From Erythrobacter sp. (GTDB lineage: Bacteria; Pseudomonadota; Alphaproteobacteria; Sphingomonadales; Sphingomonadaceae): 58,626 nt of DNA. A model generated the notes under the pieces. The model was given only the letters and a program-made list of their open reading frames with translations. It was not told the origin of the DNA and did no database searches. The translations under genes were made by a program, and so were the position numbers. Position 1 is the stretch's first letter. Every line of letters starts with the position of its first letter. Positions 35,517 through 45,034 of the stretch are shown one piece after another. The DNA lies in the NCBI GenBank assembly GCA_002695185.1, contig NZOF01000204.1, forward strand, positions 1 through 58,626, read 5' to 3'.

Positions 35517-36403
35517 GGCAGTTTGAACTGACGTTGACCCCCACGACCCATGATCTCGGGCAGTTTCAGGTAAGGCGGGTTCTGCCTTCGAAGAAGCGTT
35601 CGATGGTGGGGCCGTTTATCTTCGTCGACCAGTTCGGCCCGGCCCACCTCGATCTGGGCAAGGGCATGGAGGTGCGCCCTCACCCCCATATCAATCTTGC
35701 CACCGTGACCTGGCTGTTCGAAGGCGCGATCGACCATCGTGACAGTCTGGGCACCTTCTCCACCATCCGTCCGGGGCAGGTGAACTTGATGACCGCGGGA
35801 AAGGGCATCGTGCATTCCGAGCGTTCGCCGGATGCGGAACGCGAGGCCGGGCCGAAGCTATACGGCATGCAAACATGGCTTGCCCTGCCTGACGGACGCG
35901 AAGAGATCGATCCTGCATTCGAGGCGGTGGACGCTCTCCCGGTGATCGAGGATGGCCGTGCCAAGGCTATCGTGATCATGGGCAGCTTATGGGGAGAAAC
36001 TGCGCCGACCACGACTTACGCCAGTACGATCTATGCCGAAATCATACTGGGCGCCGGGGGCGCCATTCCCCTTGAAGACGATGCCGACGAACGCGCAGTC
36101 ATGCTGGTCCATGGCGAGGCCAGCGTCGATGGGATCGACCTCAAGCTTTACGAACTGGCGGTTCTCCAGCCCGGGCGGGACATGACGTTGGCAAGCGACA
36201 CTGGCGCGCGCGTGATCCTGCTTGGCGGTGAGGCCTTCCAGACCGAACGTCATGCATGGTGGAACTTCGTGAGCTCCAGCCGCGAGCGTATCCGGCAGGC
36301 CAAGGAAGACTGGCGGAAGGGACGGTTTCCGATCGTGCCCGGAGACGAGGAAGAATTCATTCCCTTGCCTGACGGCGAGCCGAATACCGTTACCTATCCA
36401 TAA
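35513..36403 (+). CDS. Pirin family protein (bicupin)
   Basis: The 296-residue protein has the pirin N-terminal cupin with FIFVDQFGPAHLDLGKG, RPHPHINLATVTWLFEG (metal-binding histidines), HRDSLG and LMTAGKGIVHSE, followed by a second cupin and a C-terminal stretch (WWNFVSSSRERIRQAKEDW) conserved in pirins. Some pirins are quercetinases, others redox-responsive regulators; the role here is unknown. It overlaps the GST gene by 4 bases and the SDR follows after 10. Confidence 0.95.
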   Translation: MRQFELTLTPTTHDLGQFQVRRVLPSKKRSMVGPFIFVDQFGPAHLDLGKGMEVRPHPHINLATVTWLFEGAIDHRDSLGTFSTIRPGQVNLMTAGKGIVHSERSPDAEREAGPKLYGMQTWLALPDGREEIDPAFEAVDALPVIEDGRAKAIVIMGSLWGETAPTTTYASTIYAEIILGAGGAIPLEDDADERAVMLVHGEASVDGIDLKLYELAVLQPGRDMTLASDTGARVILLGGEAFQTERHAWWNFVSSSRERIRQAKEDWRKGRFPIVPGDEEEFIPLPDGEPNTVTYP

Positions 36404-36413
36404 GGAAACGAGC

Positions 36414-37226
36414 ATGAATTTCGAAGGTCAAACCGTCTGGATCACTGGGGCGTCGTCCGGCATCGGCGCTGCGCTCGCCGAAGAGTGGGCGAACCGGAGG
36501 GCTTTCATCATTCTCTCGGGACGCGATCACGGTCGACTTTCCGCTATCGCCCAAAGGCTGGAGACCGAAACGCTCGCCCTGCCGTTCGATGTGCGTGACG
36601 AACAGGCAATGCTGGAAGCCACACGCAAGGCGACCGGGTGGAGAAGCGGGGTCGATATCTTCGTTGCCAATGCCGGCATTTCCCAGCGGAGCGCCGCGAT
36701 CGACACCGACATGCAGGTCTTTCGCGATATCATCGATATCGATCTCGTTTCTCAGATTGCGGCCACTCAGGCCCTCCTCCCGCACATGCTCGAATCCGGG
36801 TCGGGGAAGCTGATCTTCATTTCATCCATCGCAGGCAAAGTCGGCGTTCCGCTGCGAACTGCCTATTGCGCGGCCAAGCACGGCCTTATCGGGTATGCCG
36901 ACGCACTACGCGCGGAATTATCGCAGAAGGGCATCGACGTTCATGTCGTCTATCCGGGTTCGGTCGCCACGGATGTAAGCCGCAACGCGCTCAATGGCGA
37001 CGGAACCAGGCGGGATCGCAGCGATCGCGCGATCGACAATGGTATCCCGCCAGCCGACGCCGCACAGCGCGTCGTCGATGCGATTGCATCGAACCAGCGC
37101 GAAGTCATTGTTGCAGAGGGGTCGGAGGAAGCGATGGGAGAAGCGCGGCGTACGCCCGACCAATTGCTCGATCAGGTCGCCGCGATGGTCGCCAATGGGT
37201 ATATGGAGAAAATGCAGGCCGATTGA
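36414..37226 (+). CDS. Short-chain dehydrogenase/reductase
   Basis: The 270-residue protein has the cofactor motif TGASSGIGAAL, NAG in VANAGISQRS, catalytic Ser in FISSIAGKVG and the YCAAK active-site pair, followed by VYPGSVATDVSRN. These define a classical SDR. The C-terminal extension with MVANGYMEKMQAD resembles DHRS7-like members. Substrate unknown. It ends 8 bases before the convergent DUF2332 gene. Confidence 0.94.
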   Translation: MNFEGQTVWITGASSGIGAALAEEWANRRAFIILSGRDHGRLSAIAQRLETETLALPFDVRDEQAMLEATRKATGWRSGVDIFVANAGISQRSAAIDTDMQVFRDIIDIDLVSQIAATQALLPHMLESGSGKLIFISSIAGKVGVPLRTAYCAAKHGLIGYADALRAELSQKGIDVHVVYPGSVATDVSRNALNGDGTRRDRSDRAIDNGIPPADAAQRVVDAIASNQREVIVAEGSEEAMGEARRTPDQLLDQVAAMVANGYMEKMQAD

Positions 37227-37233
37227 CGGCTGA

Positions 37234-38298
37234 TCAGTCCAGCCACTCGATCCAGGCACCATGGGGATGGGCATTAGCAAGATGCTCTGTCTGTTCGCCA
37301 CCCGGCCAATAGCGGACCGACAATTCGTGAGCGAAAGTCTCTCGATTGGTCTCCAGAGAAACATGCGCCAGCGGAGCGGTAGCAGTCGCCCTTGCGCCCG
37401 CAGCTTGCAACGCGTTCTCGATCCGCTCTTGCGTAAAGTCGGGAAGATATTGCCACATGATGGAATGCACAAGTACCCGCGTCACACCTTCCTCCGGTTC
37501 ACGCGCCAATTCCCTTTCCACCCACTCGCCAGCATCCATGCGCTCGATTTCGGGCGGCATTCGTTTGGCGAGCGAGATTGCGGCATCGATCCGGGCCATC
37601 CGCCCCATCGCTTCCGGCCAGACGTAACTTTTCAGCCTCAGCGCCTGCGCTTCATCGGTGAGGTCAACTGGTGCGACATCGCTCCCCCTCGCATCGACGA
37701 AACCGAATTCCACCGCAGGCGGAGGTGATCCACGCCATTCCGGTTCAATGACCATCCGGCTTCCGCTCGGCCCCACCGGTACCCCGCCCAGATTATAACG
37801 ATATCGCCCCATCATCGTGTTGATGCCGGCGCTCGCGCCAATTTCCAGCAATTCGAACTTAGACGTCGTCCGTCCATTGGCCAGCCATAGCAAGGCGGCC
37901 GCAAAACTGGCCGAACGGGCAGCTTCGTTCGTTTGCGGCGGAGCGTCGAGCCACGGCATCAGTTGCGCATCGTGGGCCTCGACAACTTCCCTGATGAGTA
38001 GATCCACATCGTCCTGGGATTGCATCCGGCCTGCATAAACGTCCTCCAACCTGGGCTCGTTACCGGTGAGGAGGAGGTTATGGATACCCGCGGCGATCCG
38101 AAGCGGCATGGCGTCGCGCAGTGATAGGCCCTGCCAATTGAAGATGCGGCGCGCGGTCGCCGCTTCGCTTGTTTCGAGCGCCATCAGCCCACGCACTACC
38201 TGTGCAGTACCTGATGCCCCTGCCTGTTCCGCATGCTCGGCTTGCCATTCAATGGCTTTCGGCACCGAAACGATATCCATGACCGCGCTTGTACCCAT
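37234..38298 (-). CDS. DUF2332 domain-containing protein
   Basis: The 354-residue protein matches DUF2332 by its [25 protein letters not shown] block, which looks like a SAM-binding-type loop, and by [19 protein letters not shown] and the C-terminal [11 protein letters not shown]. No activity is established for the family. I take ATG 38298 because AAAAGGG lies 8 bases upstream; ATG 38280 (MDIVSV) lacks a binding site but is possible. It is divergent from hisG, with only 44 bases between starts. Confidence 0.87.
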   Translation of the reverse strand: MGTSAVMDIVSVPKAIEWQAEHAEQAGASGTAQVVRGLMALETSEAATARRIFNWQGLSLRDAMPLRIAAGIHNLLLTGNEPRLEDVYAGRMQSQDDVDLLIREVVEAHDAQLMPWLDAPPQTNEAARSASFAAALLWLANGRTTSKFELLEIGASAGINTMMGRYRYNLGGVPVGPSGSRMVIEPEWRGSPPPAVEFGFVDARGSDVAPVDLTDEAQALRLKSYVWPEAMGRMARIDAAISLAKRMPPEIERMDAGEWVERELAREPEEGVTRVLVHSIMWQYLPDFTQERIENALQAAGARATATAPLAHVSLETNRETFAHELSVRYWPGGEQTEHLANAHPHGAWIEWLD

Positions 38299-38342
38299 AC
38301 TCGTTGCCCTTTTCGCCTCGTATCCCTATCTGCCGCTGCGCT

Positions 38343-38996
38343 ATGATCGACAGTCTTACATTCGCCATCCCCAAGGGGCGCATCCTTGACGAAGCGCTGC
38401 CAGTCATGGCGCGCGCGGGCGTCGTGCCGGAAGACGCGTTTCACGACAAGGCGAACCGTTCGCTGACGTTTGCCACTACGCGCGAGGACATGCGCCTGAT
38501 CCGCGTGCGTGCTTTCGACGTGGCGACTTTCGTCGCGCATGGTGCGGCCCAGCTGGGGATTGTGGGGTCCGACGTAATCGAGGAATTCGATTATGCAGAG
38601 CTGTATGCACCGGTCGATCTCGATATCGGCCACTGCCATCTGTCTGTCGCCGAACCCAAAGGCGCAACAGCAACCAATGGTGCCAGCCACTTACGCGTCG
38701 CCACGAAATACCCAAATATTACCCGCCGCCATTTCGAGCAGCAGGGCATTCAGGCCGAGTGCGTCAAGCTGAACGGCGCCATGGAAATTGCCCCAGAACT
38801 GGGGCTTGCGGGCCGGATCGTGGATCTGGTTTCCACCGGCACGACTCTCCGCGAGAACGGACTGGTTGAAACCAGCAAGATCATGGACATCAGCGCGCGC
38901 CTGATAGTCAATCGTGCGGCGCTCAAGACCGATCCTCGCATTAGCGAACTGGTAGAGTCCTTCCGCGCCATCAGCGCAGAACGGAGCGCGGCCTGA
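38343..38996 (+). CDS. hisG: ATP phosphoribosyltransferase, short form
   Basis: HisG catalyses the first step of histidine synthesis. The 217-residue length identifies the short form, which lacks the C-terminal regulatory domain and needs HisZ; no hisZ is in the window. Visible are [38 protein letters not shown], the PRPP loop [14 protein letters not shown] and [11 protein letters not shown]. The ATG at 38343 overlaps no other gene; its stop overlaps hisD by one base (TGATG). Confidence 0.97.
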   Translation: MIDSLTFAIPKGRILDEALPVMARAGVVPEDAFHDKANRSLTFATTREDMRLIRVRAFDVATFVAHGAAQLGIVGSDVIEEFDYAELYAPVDLDIGHCHLSVAEPKGATATNGASHLRVATKYPNITRRHFEQQGIQAECVKLNGAMEIAPELGLAGRIVDLVSTGTTLRENGLVETSKIMDISARLIVNRAALKTDPRISELVESFRAISAERSAA

Positions 38997-40285
38997 TGCA
39001 ATTTCTCAAGACCAGCGACGCCGACTTCGAGACGAAATTTGCCAAGGTCGTCCGCGACCGGCGCGAAAGCGATGCGCAAGTCGGCCGCGACGTATCCACC
39101 ATTCTCAACGAAGTGCGCGAACGTGGGGACAAGGCTCTGGTAGAGTATACCACGCGCTTCGATCACCATAATCTTTCCGCCGACGAAGACTGGTCGATTT
39201 CGAAAGAAGCCTGCAAGGCAGCCTACGATAATCTGGATGCAGAGCTTCGAGACGCACTGGAAACCGCCGCCAGCCGCATTCGCGCCTATCACGAGGGCCA
39301 GTTACCCGAAGATCGCGATTACACAGACGATATTGGAATGCGCCTTGGCGCGCGCTGGAGCGCAGTAGAGGCAGCTGGCCTTTATGTCCCCGGAGGACGT
39401 GCGGCCTATCCATCCTCACTACTCATGAACGCCATTCCCGCCAAAGTTGCCGGGGTCGAGCGTCTGGTCGTCACCACGCCTACGCCAAACGGCGAGGTCA
39501 ATGATCTCGTTCTCGCCGCTGCGCATATTGCGGGCGTGGATCAGATCTACCGCGTTGGCGGTGCACAGGCCGTTGCAGCGCTTGCTTATGGTACCGACCG
39601 TATCAAGAGGGTCGACGTGGTCACCGGCCCGGGCAATGCATGGGTCGCCGAGGCAAAGCGCCAGCTTTATGGAGTGGTCGGCATCGACATGGTCGCCGGG
39701 CCGAGCGAAATTCTCGTAATTGCCGACAAGGATAACAAGCCCGAATGGCTGGCTGCGGACCTTCTCAGCCAGGCGGAGCATGACCCTACCAGTCAATCGA
39801 TCCTGATCACCGATGACCGCGGGCTCGCATCGCAGGTGATGGATGCGATCGACATCGAATTCCTCAACTTGCCCACTGCAAAAACCGCCCGCACCAGCTG
39901 GGATGACCACGGCCTTGTAGTGCTGGTGGACAGCCTCGACGAAGCACCGGCGCTGTCCGACCGGCTCGCCGCCGAACATGTCGAGATCGCAACAGCCGAT
40001 CCCGAAGCGCTCTTCCGCAAACTGCGCCATGCCGGAAGTGTATTCCTCGGCCGCATGACCCCCGAAGCCGTAGGTGATTATATCGCCGGACCGAACCATG
40101 TGTTGCCGACCGGCCGCCGCGCTCGGTTTGCCAGCGGCTTGTCGGTTCTCGATTTCATGAAGCGCACAAGTTTCATCGGAGCATCCGACGAAGCGCTCAA
40201 GGCTATCGGGCCCGCTGCCGTTCGGCTTGCCGAGGCCGAAGGTCTTCCCGCGCACGCCCTTTCGATTTCCAGGAGGCTTTCTTGA
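38996..40285 (+). CDS. hisD: Histidinol dehydrogenase
   Basis: HisD performs the last two oxidations of histidine synthesis with NAD and zinc. The 429-residue protein shows AAGLYVPGGRAAYPSS, IYRVGGAQAVAALAYGT, VTGPGNAWVAEAKRQL, GPSEILVIAD, the zinc-site LLSQAEHDP and the late GPNHVLPT, all diagnostic. It is coupled to hisG at its start and to nusB at its end by a 4-base overlap. Confidence 0.98.
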   Translation: MQFLKTSDADFETKFAKVVRDRRESDAQVGRDVSTILNEVRERGDKALVEYTTRFDHHNLSADEDWSISKEACKAAYDNLDAELRDALETAASRIRAYHEGQLPEDRDYTDDIGMRLGARWSAVEAAGLYVPGGRAAYPSSLLMNAIPAKVAGVERLVVTTPTPNGEVNDLVLAAAHIAGVDQIYRVGGAQAVAALAYGTDRIKRVDVVTGPGNAWVAEAKRQLYGVVGIDMVAGPSEILVIADKDNKPEWLAADLLSQAEHDPTSQSILITDDRGLASQVMDAIDIEFLNLPTAKTARTSWDDHGLVVLVDSLDEAPALSDRLAAEHVEIATADPEALFRKLRHAGSVFLGRMTPEAVGDYIAGPNHVLPTGRRARFASGLSVLDFMKRTSFIGASDEALKAIGPAAVRLAEAEGLPAHALSISRRLS

Positions 40286-40734
40286 GCCAGAACCCAACGT
40301 CCCAGTCACGCAGCGCTGCCCGCCTTGGGGCGGTGCAGGCGCTTTACCAGCAACAGATGGAAGGCACCGCGACCGCCAAACTGCTGAACGAGTTCCATCA
40401 GCATCGCCTGGGCAAGGTTATCGAGGACGAAGAATATGCCGATGCAGACGTGGATTTCTTCGACGATCTGGTCAAAGGTGTCGATGCCCGTCGCGGCGAG
40501 ATCGACGACCTCCTCACCGCTCGCCTCGCTTCAGGCTGGACGCTTGCGCGGCTCGACAAGACCATGCTTCAGATTTTGCGCGCAGGCAGCTACGAACTTC
40601 TGGCCCGCAGCGATGTCCCAAAGGCTGCCGCGATCAGCGAATATGTCGACGTGGCGAAAGCGTTCTTCGATGATCGCGAGGCGAAGTTCGTGAATGGCAT
40701 TCTCGACGCGGTGGCAAAGGAAATCGGACGCTGA
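40282..40734 (+). CDS. nusB: Transcription antitermination factor NusB
   Basis: NusB binds boxA RNA with S10 to support rRNA antitermination. The 150-residue protein starts at a TTG overlapping hisD; no ATG exists in frame nearby. It shows SAARLGAVQALYQQQMEG, WTLARLDKTMLQILRAGSYELL, VPKAAAISEYVDVAKAFFDD and the C-terminal KFVNGILDAVAKE of the family. Usual neighbours ribH/ribE are absent, and thiL follows after 109 bases. Confidence 0.95.
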   Translation: MSQNPTSQSRSAARLGAVQALYQQQMEGTATAKLLNEFHQHRLGKVIEDEEYADADVDFFDDLVKGVDARRGEIDDLLTARLASGWTLARLDKTMLQILRAGSYELLARSDVPKAAAISEYVDVAKAFFDDREAKFVNGILDAVAKEIGR

Positions 40735-40805
40735 TTTCTGGTCGCCATATTCCAATTCTTGGCCTCTGACCGACTGATCTGCACCGCTGAGCAATAGCAG
40801 ACATT

Positions 40806-40830
40806 CCTTCGACAAGCTCGGGACGACCGG
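40806..40830. repeat. Half copy of an alphaproteobacterial palindromic element
   Basis: CCTTCGACAAGCTCGGGACG and the next five bases match one arm of the common intergenic element whose full form pairs TTCGACAAGCTC with GAGCTTGTCGAA. Only one arm is seen, so it is a remnant. It lies between nusB and thiL and ends 13 bases before the thiL start codon, close to the ribosome binding site. Confidence 0.55.
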
Positions 40831-40843
40831 ATAGAGGGTCTTT

Positions 40844-41707
40844 GTGACTGAGCCCGAATTCATTTCCGCGCTGAAAGCCCTCGCCACCACACCGGCCGCG
40901 CGGGGTTTAGAAGACGATGCCGCCGTCATCGATCTTGGCGGAGAGACGTTGGTGCTCACGCACGATACGATGGTCGAAGGCGTCCACGTTTTCGAAGGGC
41001 AGGATCCCGCCGATATCGCTTGGAAGCTGGTGGCTGTAAATCTCTCCGATCTCGCGGCGAAGGGCGCGCAGCCCATGGGCGTGCTGATTTCCCAGATGCT
41101 CGGAACCGACGATCATCGGTTCGTAACCGGCCTCGGCGAAATCCTGGAAACCTATGACGTCCCGCTAATAGGCGGAGACACGGTCAGCGCCGAGGGAAGG
41201 CGCGTATGGGGCTGCACGGCGATCGGACGGGCAACTCACACGCCGGTCCCATCACGGAGCGGGGCTAAACCTGGAGACGTAGTTTATCTTGGTGGCGAGA
41301 TCGGCCGGGCCATGCTGGGCTTCGAAGCCATACGTGACGATTTGGAGGGCGACGATACCGCATATCGCCGCCCGGTTCCTCAGCTGGAACTTGGGGCAGC
41401 CTTGGCACCGCATGTCTCCGCGATGATGGATGTATCGGATGGACTATTGCTCGATGCTTCGCGGATTGCTGCCGCCAGTAATATGACCCTGGCTCTCAAT
41501 TCCGATCAAATCGCGCCGCTCGCTCCCAACGGCCGTTTGGAAGACGCTTTGCGGTGGGGCGACGATTACGTCATGCTGTGTACAGGGCCGGAAGAGCTGG
41601 AGCGCCAACACATGGCCACCCCCATCGGCCGCGTCCTCGAGAAGGGGGCAGACCCCATCCTTCTCGATGGTGCGCCTCCGTCCGGCGCACTGGGTTATAC
41701 GCACTGA
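40844..41707 (+). CDS. thiL: Thiamine-monophosphate kinase
   Basis: ThiL phosphorylates thiamine monophosphate to thiamine diphosphate. The 287-residue protein starts at GTG behind AGAGGG. It has EDDAAVIDLGGETLVLTHDTMVEGVHF-like text with the metal-binding Asp residues, AVNLSDLAAKGAQP, LIGGDTVSA, GRAMLGFEA and MMDVSDGLLLDASRIA, matching PurM-type ThiL. No thiamine riboswitch was recognised upstream. Confidence 0.95.
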   Translation: MTEPEFISALKALATTPAARGLEDDAAVIDLGGETLVLTHDTMVEGVHVFEGQDPADIAWKLVAVNLSDLAAKGAQPMGVLISQMLGTDDHRFVTGLGEILETYDVPLIGGDTVSAEGRRVWGCTAIGRATHTPVPSRSGAKPGDVVYLGGEIGRAMLGFEAIRDDLEGDDTAYRRPVPQLELGAALAPHVSAMMDVSDGLLLDASRIAAASNMTLALNSDQIAPLAPNGRLEDALRWGDDYVMLCTGPEELERQHMATPIGRVLEKGADPILLDGAPPSGALGYTH

Positions 41708-41851
41708 CATTACCCGATCGGAAGTTCAGGCCTTCCGAACAGTGCGCGGCAAGGTACTTGCCAGCAATTCCATGCCGCCTATACCTTCATGCCACGCTAC
41801 GCCGGTGTCTCCCACTGGACGCGATACATATAAGCAGGAGGGGAGAGTTTC

Positions 41852-44005
41852 GTGGATCTAGTCATCATATCCATTGGGTTGGGTTTACTCGCCATCGTCT
41901 ACGGCTTCGTCACCAGTCGCCAGGTGCTTGCAGCAGGCGCCGGCAATGAGCGAATGCAGGAGATCGCCGCGGCCATTCAGGAAGGTGCGCAGGCCTATCT
42001 CAAGCGGCAATACACCACCATCGCACTCGTCGGTGTAGTTGTCGCCATTCTGGTCTTCATCTTCCTCGGCATCATTCCGGCCATCGGTTTCGTAATCGGC
42101 GCGATCCTGTCGGGCGTGGCTGGCTTCATCGGGATGAATATCTCGGTGCGGTCCAATGTCCGCACCGCTGCTGCCGCGCAGAGCGGATTGCAGCAGGGCC
42201 TGACCCTCGCCTTTCGCGCAGGTGCCATCACCGGCATGCTCGTGGCTGGCCTCGCGCTACTCGCGATAGCGGTTTTCTTCTGGTATCTTGTTGGCCCTGC
42301 CGGACATGCCGCCAACAGCCGCGAGGTAATCGACGGCCTCGTGGGCCTGGCTTTTGGAGCATCGCTGATCTCGATTTTCGCGCGGTTAGGCGGCGGTATC
42401 TTCACCAAGGCTGCCGATGTGGGCGCCGACCTTGTCGGCAAGGTGGAAGCGGGTATTCCCGAAGACGATCCGCGCAATCCCGCCGTCATTGCCGACAATG
42501 TGGGCGACAATGTCGGCGACTGCGCCGGAATGGCCGCCGATCTGTTCGAAACCTATGTCGTCACCGTGGGTGCGACGATGGTTCTCACCGCGCTGCTGCT
42601 CAAGGGCCTCGGCGATCTGCTGCTGCCGATGATGGCGCTCCCTCTGCTGATCGGCGGGGCGTGCATCGTGACCAGCATCATCGGCACCTATTTCGTGAAG
42701 CTGTCCAAGGGCGGCACGAATGTCATGGGCGCGATGTACAAGGGCTTCGTCATCACCGCGATCCTGTCGATCCCGCTGATCGGCGTGGCCATCCATGTCG
42801 CACTGGGTGGTCTGGACACGGTCATCGGCGGCGCGCCGGTCAATGTGGATCCGGGCGCTCCGGTATCGGAAGAAGGCGTGTCGGAGCAGGTGAAGTCCTT
42901 CACTGGCTGGGCGCTGTTCTACTGCTCCATCGTGGGTCTCGCCATCACCGGCCTGATCATCTGGATCACCGAATATTACACCGGCACCAATTATCGCCCG
43001 GTCCGCTCGATCGCCAAGGCTTCGGAAACAGGCCACGGAACGAATGTGATCCAGGGTCTCGCCATCAGCCTGGAATCGACCGCGTTGCCGACGATCCTGA
43101 TCGTGGCTGGCATCATCGTTACGTACCAGCTGGCAGGCCTGATGGGCATCGCCTATGCGGCCACCGCGATGCTGGCGCTGGCAGGAATGGTCGTGGCGCT
43201 CGATGCCTATGGTCCGGTCACCGACAATGCGGGCGGCATCGCCGAGATGGCCGGTCTGGACGACAGCGTTCGGGAAAAGACCGACCTGCTCGATGCGGTG
43301 GGTAACACTACCAAGGCTGTTACCAAGGGCTATGCCATCGGATCGGCGGGGCTTGCCGCGCTGGTGCTGTTCGCGGCCTATACCACAGACCTTGCCGAGT
43401 ACTTCCCGGCAGCCGATGTCGATTTCAGCCTTGAGAATCCGTACGTCATCGTCGGCCTGCTGCTGGGCGCGCTGCTCCCTTACCTCTTCGGTGCCATGGG
43501 GATGACCGCCGTGGGCCGTGCCGCAGGCGACGTGGTGAAGGACGTGCGCGAACAATTCGCTGCCGACGCGGGCATCATGGCCGGGACCAGCCGTCCGGAT
43601 TATGCGCGCACCGTCGATCTGGTGACCAAGGCCGCCATCAAGGAAATGATCATTCCTTCCATGCTGCCAGTGCTCGCACCGATCGTGGTCTATTTCCTCA
43701 TCACGCTCATCGCAGGACAGGAAAACGGCTTTGCGGCTCTTGGCGCGTTGCTGCTCGGTGTGATTGTCGGCGGCATCTTCGTGGCACTATCCATGACCGC
43801 CGGTGGCGGCGCATGGGACAATGCGAAGAAGTACATCGAAGACGGCAATCACGGCGGCAAGGGTTCGGAGGCGCACAAGGCAGCCGTGACCGGCGATACG
43901 GTCGGCGATCCTTACAAGGACACGGCGGGCCCGGCTGTCAATCCGATGATCAAGATCACGAATATCGTGGCCTTGCTGCTGCTGGCGGCTCTGCCAGGAG
44001 GCTGA
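41852..44005 (+). CDS. hppA: Membrane-bound proton-translocating pyrophosphatase, K+-independent type
   Basis: The enzyme couples pyrophosphate hydrolysis to proton export. The 717-residue protein starts at GTG after a strong AGGAGGGGAG site. It has about 16 membrane segments and the active-site blocks [72 protein letters not shown] and [22 protein letters not shown]. The Lys in GNTTKA is the residue that distinguishes K+-independent from K+-dependent (GNTTAA) enzymes. The first 600 bases look less GC-rich than the rest. Confidence 0.98.
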   Translation: MDLVIISIGLGLLAIVYGFVTSRQVLAAGAGNERMQEIAAAIQEGAQAYLKRQYTTIALVGVVVAILVFIFLGIIPAIGFVIGAILSGVAGFIGMNISVRSNVRTAAAAQSGLQQGLTLAFRAGAITGMLVAGLALLAIAVFFWYLVGPAGHAANSREVIDGLVGLAFGASLISIFARLGGGIFTKAADVGADLVGKVEAGIPEDDPRNPAVIADNVGDNVGDCAGMAADLFETYVVTVGATMVLTALLLKGLGDLLLPMMALPLLIGGACIVTSIIGTYFVKLSKGGTNVMGAMYKGFVITAILSIPLIGVAIHVALGGLDTVIGGAPVNVDPGAPVSEEGVSEQVKSFTGWALFYCSIVGLAITGLIIWITEYYTGTNYRPVRSIAKASETGHGTNVIQGLAISLESTALPTILIVAGIIVTYQLAGLMGIAYAATAMLALAGMVVALDAYGPVTDNAGGIAEMAGLDDSVREKTDLLDAVGNTTKAVTKGYAIGSAGLAALVLFAAYTTDLAEYFPAADVDFSLENPYVIVGLLLGALLPYLFGAMGMTAVGRAAGDVVKDVREQFAADAGIMAGTSRPDYARTVDLVTKAAIKEMIIPSMLPVLAPIVVYFLITLIAGQENGFAALGALLLGVIVGGIFVALSMTAGGGAWDNAKKYIEDGNHGGKGSEAHKAAVTGDTVGDPYKDTAGPAVNPMIKITNIVALLLLAALPGG

Positions 44006-44032
44006 AGCCACAGGGAAAAGCTCGCGGAAACG

Positions 44033-44066
44033 GGCGGTGCGATGATGGTCGCGTCGCCTTTTCCTT
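44033..44066 (+). terminator. Terminator after hppA
   Basis: GGCG (44033-44036) and GCGA (44039-44042) pair with CGCC (44055-44058) and TCGC (44049-44052) around a six-base loop, followed by TTTTCCTT. It lies 28 bases past the hppA stop and before the tesB-like gene. Confidence 0.65.
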
Positions 44067-44106
44067 GACGCTTGCGTAAACGGCAAGCACATCGCGCGAC
44101 GCAGAT

Positions 44107-44997
44107 ATGACCAAAACTCCACAAGAACTCGTCGCCGGCCTTGTCCGTCTCCTGACCGTCGAACCGGCGGGCTCTCATGCCTATAGCGGCAGCCAGCAGC
44201 CCGGCGGTGTGGGGCGGGTATTCGGCGGCCAGGTCGTCGCTCAGGCGCTCCAGTCCGCCCAGGCGCAGGCCCCGACAGACATGCAGGCCCACTCGCTCCA
44301 TGCCTATTTCCTCCGCGGTGGACGCGAGGGGACGAATATCGATTATGCGGTTGCCGCAGATTTCGACGGGCGCAGCTTTGCAAACAGGCGCGTGGTTGCC
44401 AGCCAGGAGGGCTCGCCCATCCTCAACCTGACGGCCAGTTTCCAGCGCCCCGAAGAAGGGCTGGAGCACGAAGACAGCCCCATGCCGGATGTTGCCGCGC
44501 CTGAAGACCTTCCGTCCGATCGCGAAATGCGGGACAAATTCCTCTCGACCATGAGCGACCTTTCGGACGCCCAGCGCCGATGGATGAGCCGCCCCAACCC
44601 GATCGAAATGCGCACAAGTGGCGAATTGCACTGGATGACACCGGGAAAGAAACCGCCCCGCGCCTACACCTGGTTTCGCGCCGCCGCGCCCCTGCCCGAC
44701 GATGCATCGCTACATCGCGCCGTGATCGCCTATGCGAGCGATTATACGCTGCTGGGCACGGCGGCCCTTCCCCACGGCCTCAGCTGGGCGCGAAACGAGC
44801 TTACGGGAGCCAGTCTGGACCATGCGGTATGGTTTCATCGCCCCGCGCGCGCCGACGAATGGCTCCTTTATGCAACGGACAGCCCTTGGTCCGGTGGCGG
44901 CCGGGGGTTCAATCGCGGACGCATCTTCAACCGTGAAGGCCGGCTTGTCGCAAGCGTGGCGCAAGAAGGCGTGATACGAAAAAACCGGCGCAGCTGA
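44107..44997 (+). CDS. tesB: Acyl-CoA thioesterase II
   Basis: The 296-residue double-hotdog protein hydrolyses acyl-CoA. It shows GRVFGGQVVAQALQSA, the HSLHAYFLRGG segment, FANRRVVASQEGSPILNLTASFQRPE, and in the second domain IAYASDYTLLGTAALPHG with the catalytic Asp, followed by LDHAVWFHRPARADEWLLY and GRGFNRGRIFNREGRLVASVAQEGVIR. These match E. coli TesB throughout. Its stop codon lies in the loop of a shared terminator. Confidence 0.96.
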   Translation: MTKTPQELVAGLVRLLTVEPAGSHAYSGSQQPGGVGRVFGGQVVAQALQSAQAQAPTDMQAHSLHAYFLRGGREGTNIDYAVAADFDGRSFANRRVVASQEGSPILNLTASFQRPEEGLEHEDSPMPDVAAPEDLPSDREMRDKFLSTMSDLSDAQRRWMSRPNPIEMRTSGELHWMTPGKKPPRAYTWFRAAAPLPDDASLHRAVIAYASDYTLLGTAALPHGLSWARNELTGASLDHAVWFHRPARADEWLLYATDSPWSGGGRGFNRGRIFNREGRLVASVAQEGVIRKNRRS

Positions 44998-45013
44998 GAC
45001 GCCGCGCCGGTTT
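44979..45013. terminator. Bidirectional terminator overlapping the tesB stop codon
   Basis: AAACCGGCGC (44982-44991) and GCGCCGGTTT (45004-45013) form a perfect ten-base-pair stem with a 12-base loop. On the minus strand six T residues follow the stem, ending the receptor-phytase transcript; on the plus strand TTTCGAT follows. The tesB stop codon (44995-44997) is inside the loop. Confidence 0.85.
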
Positions 45014-45034
45014 CGATATCCTGTATTGCGGACT

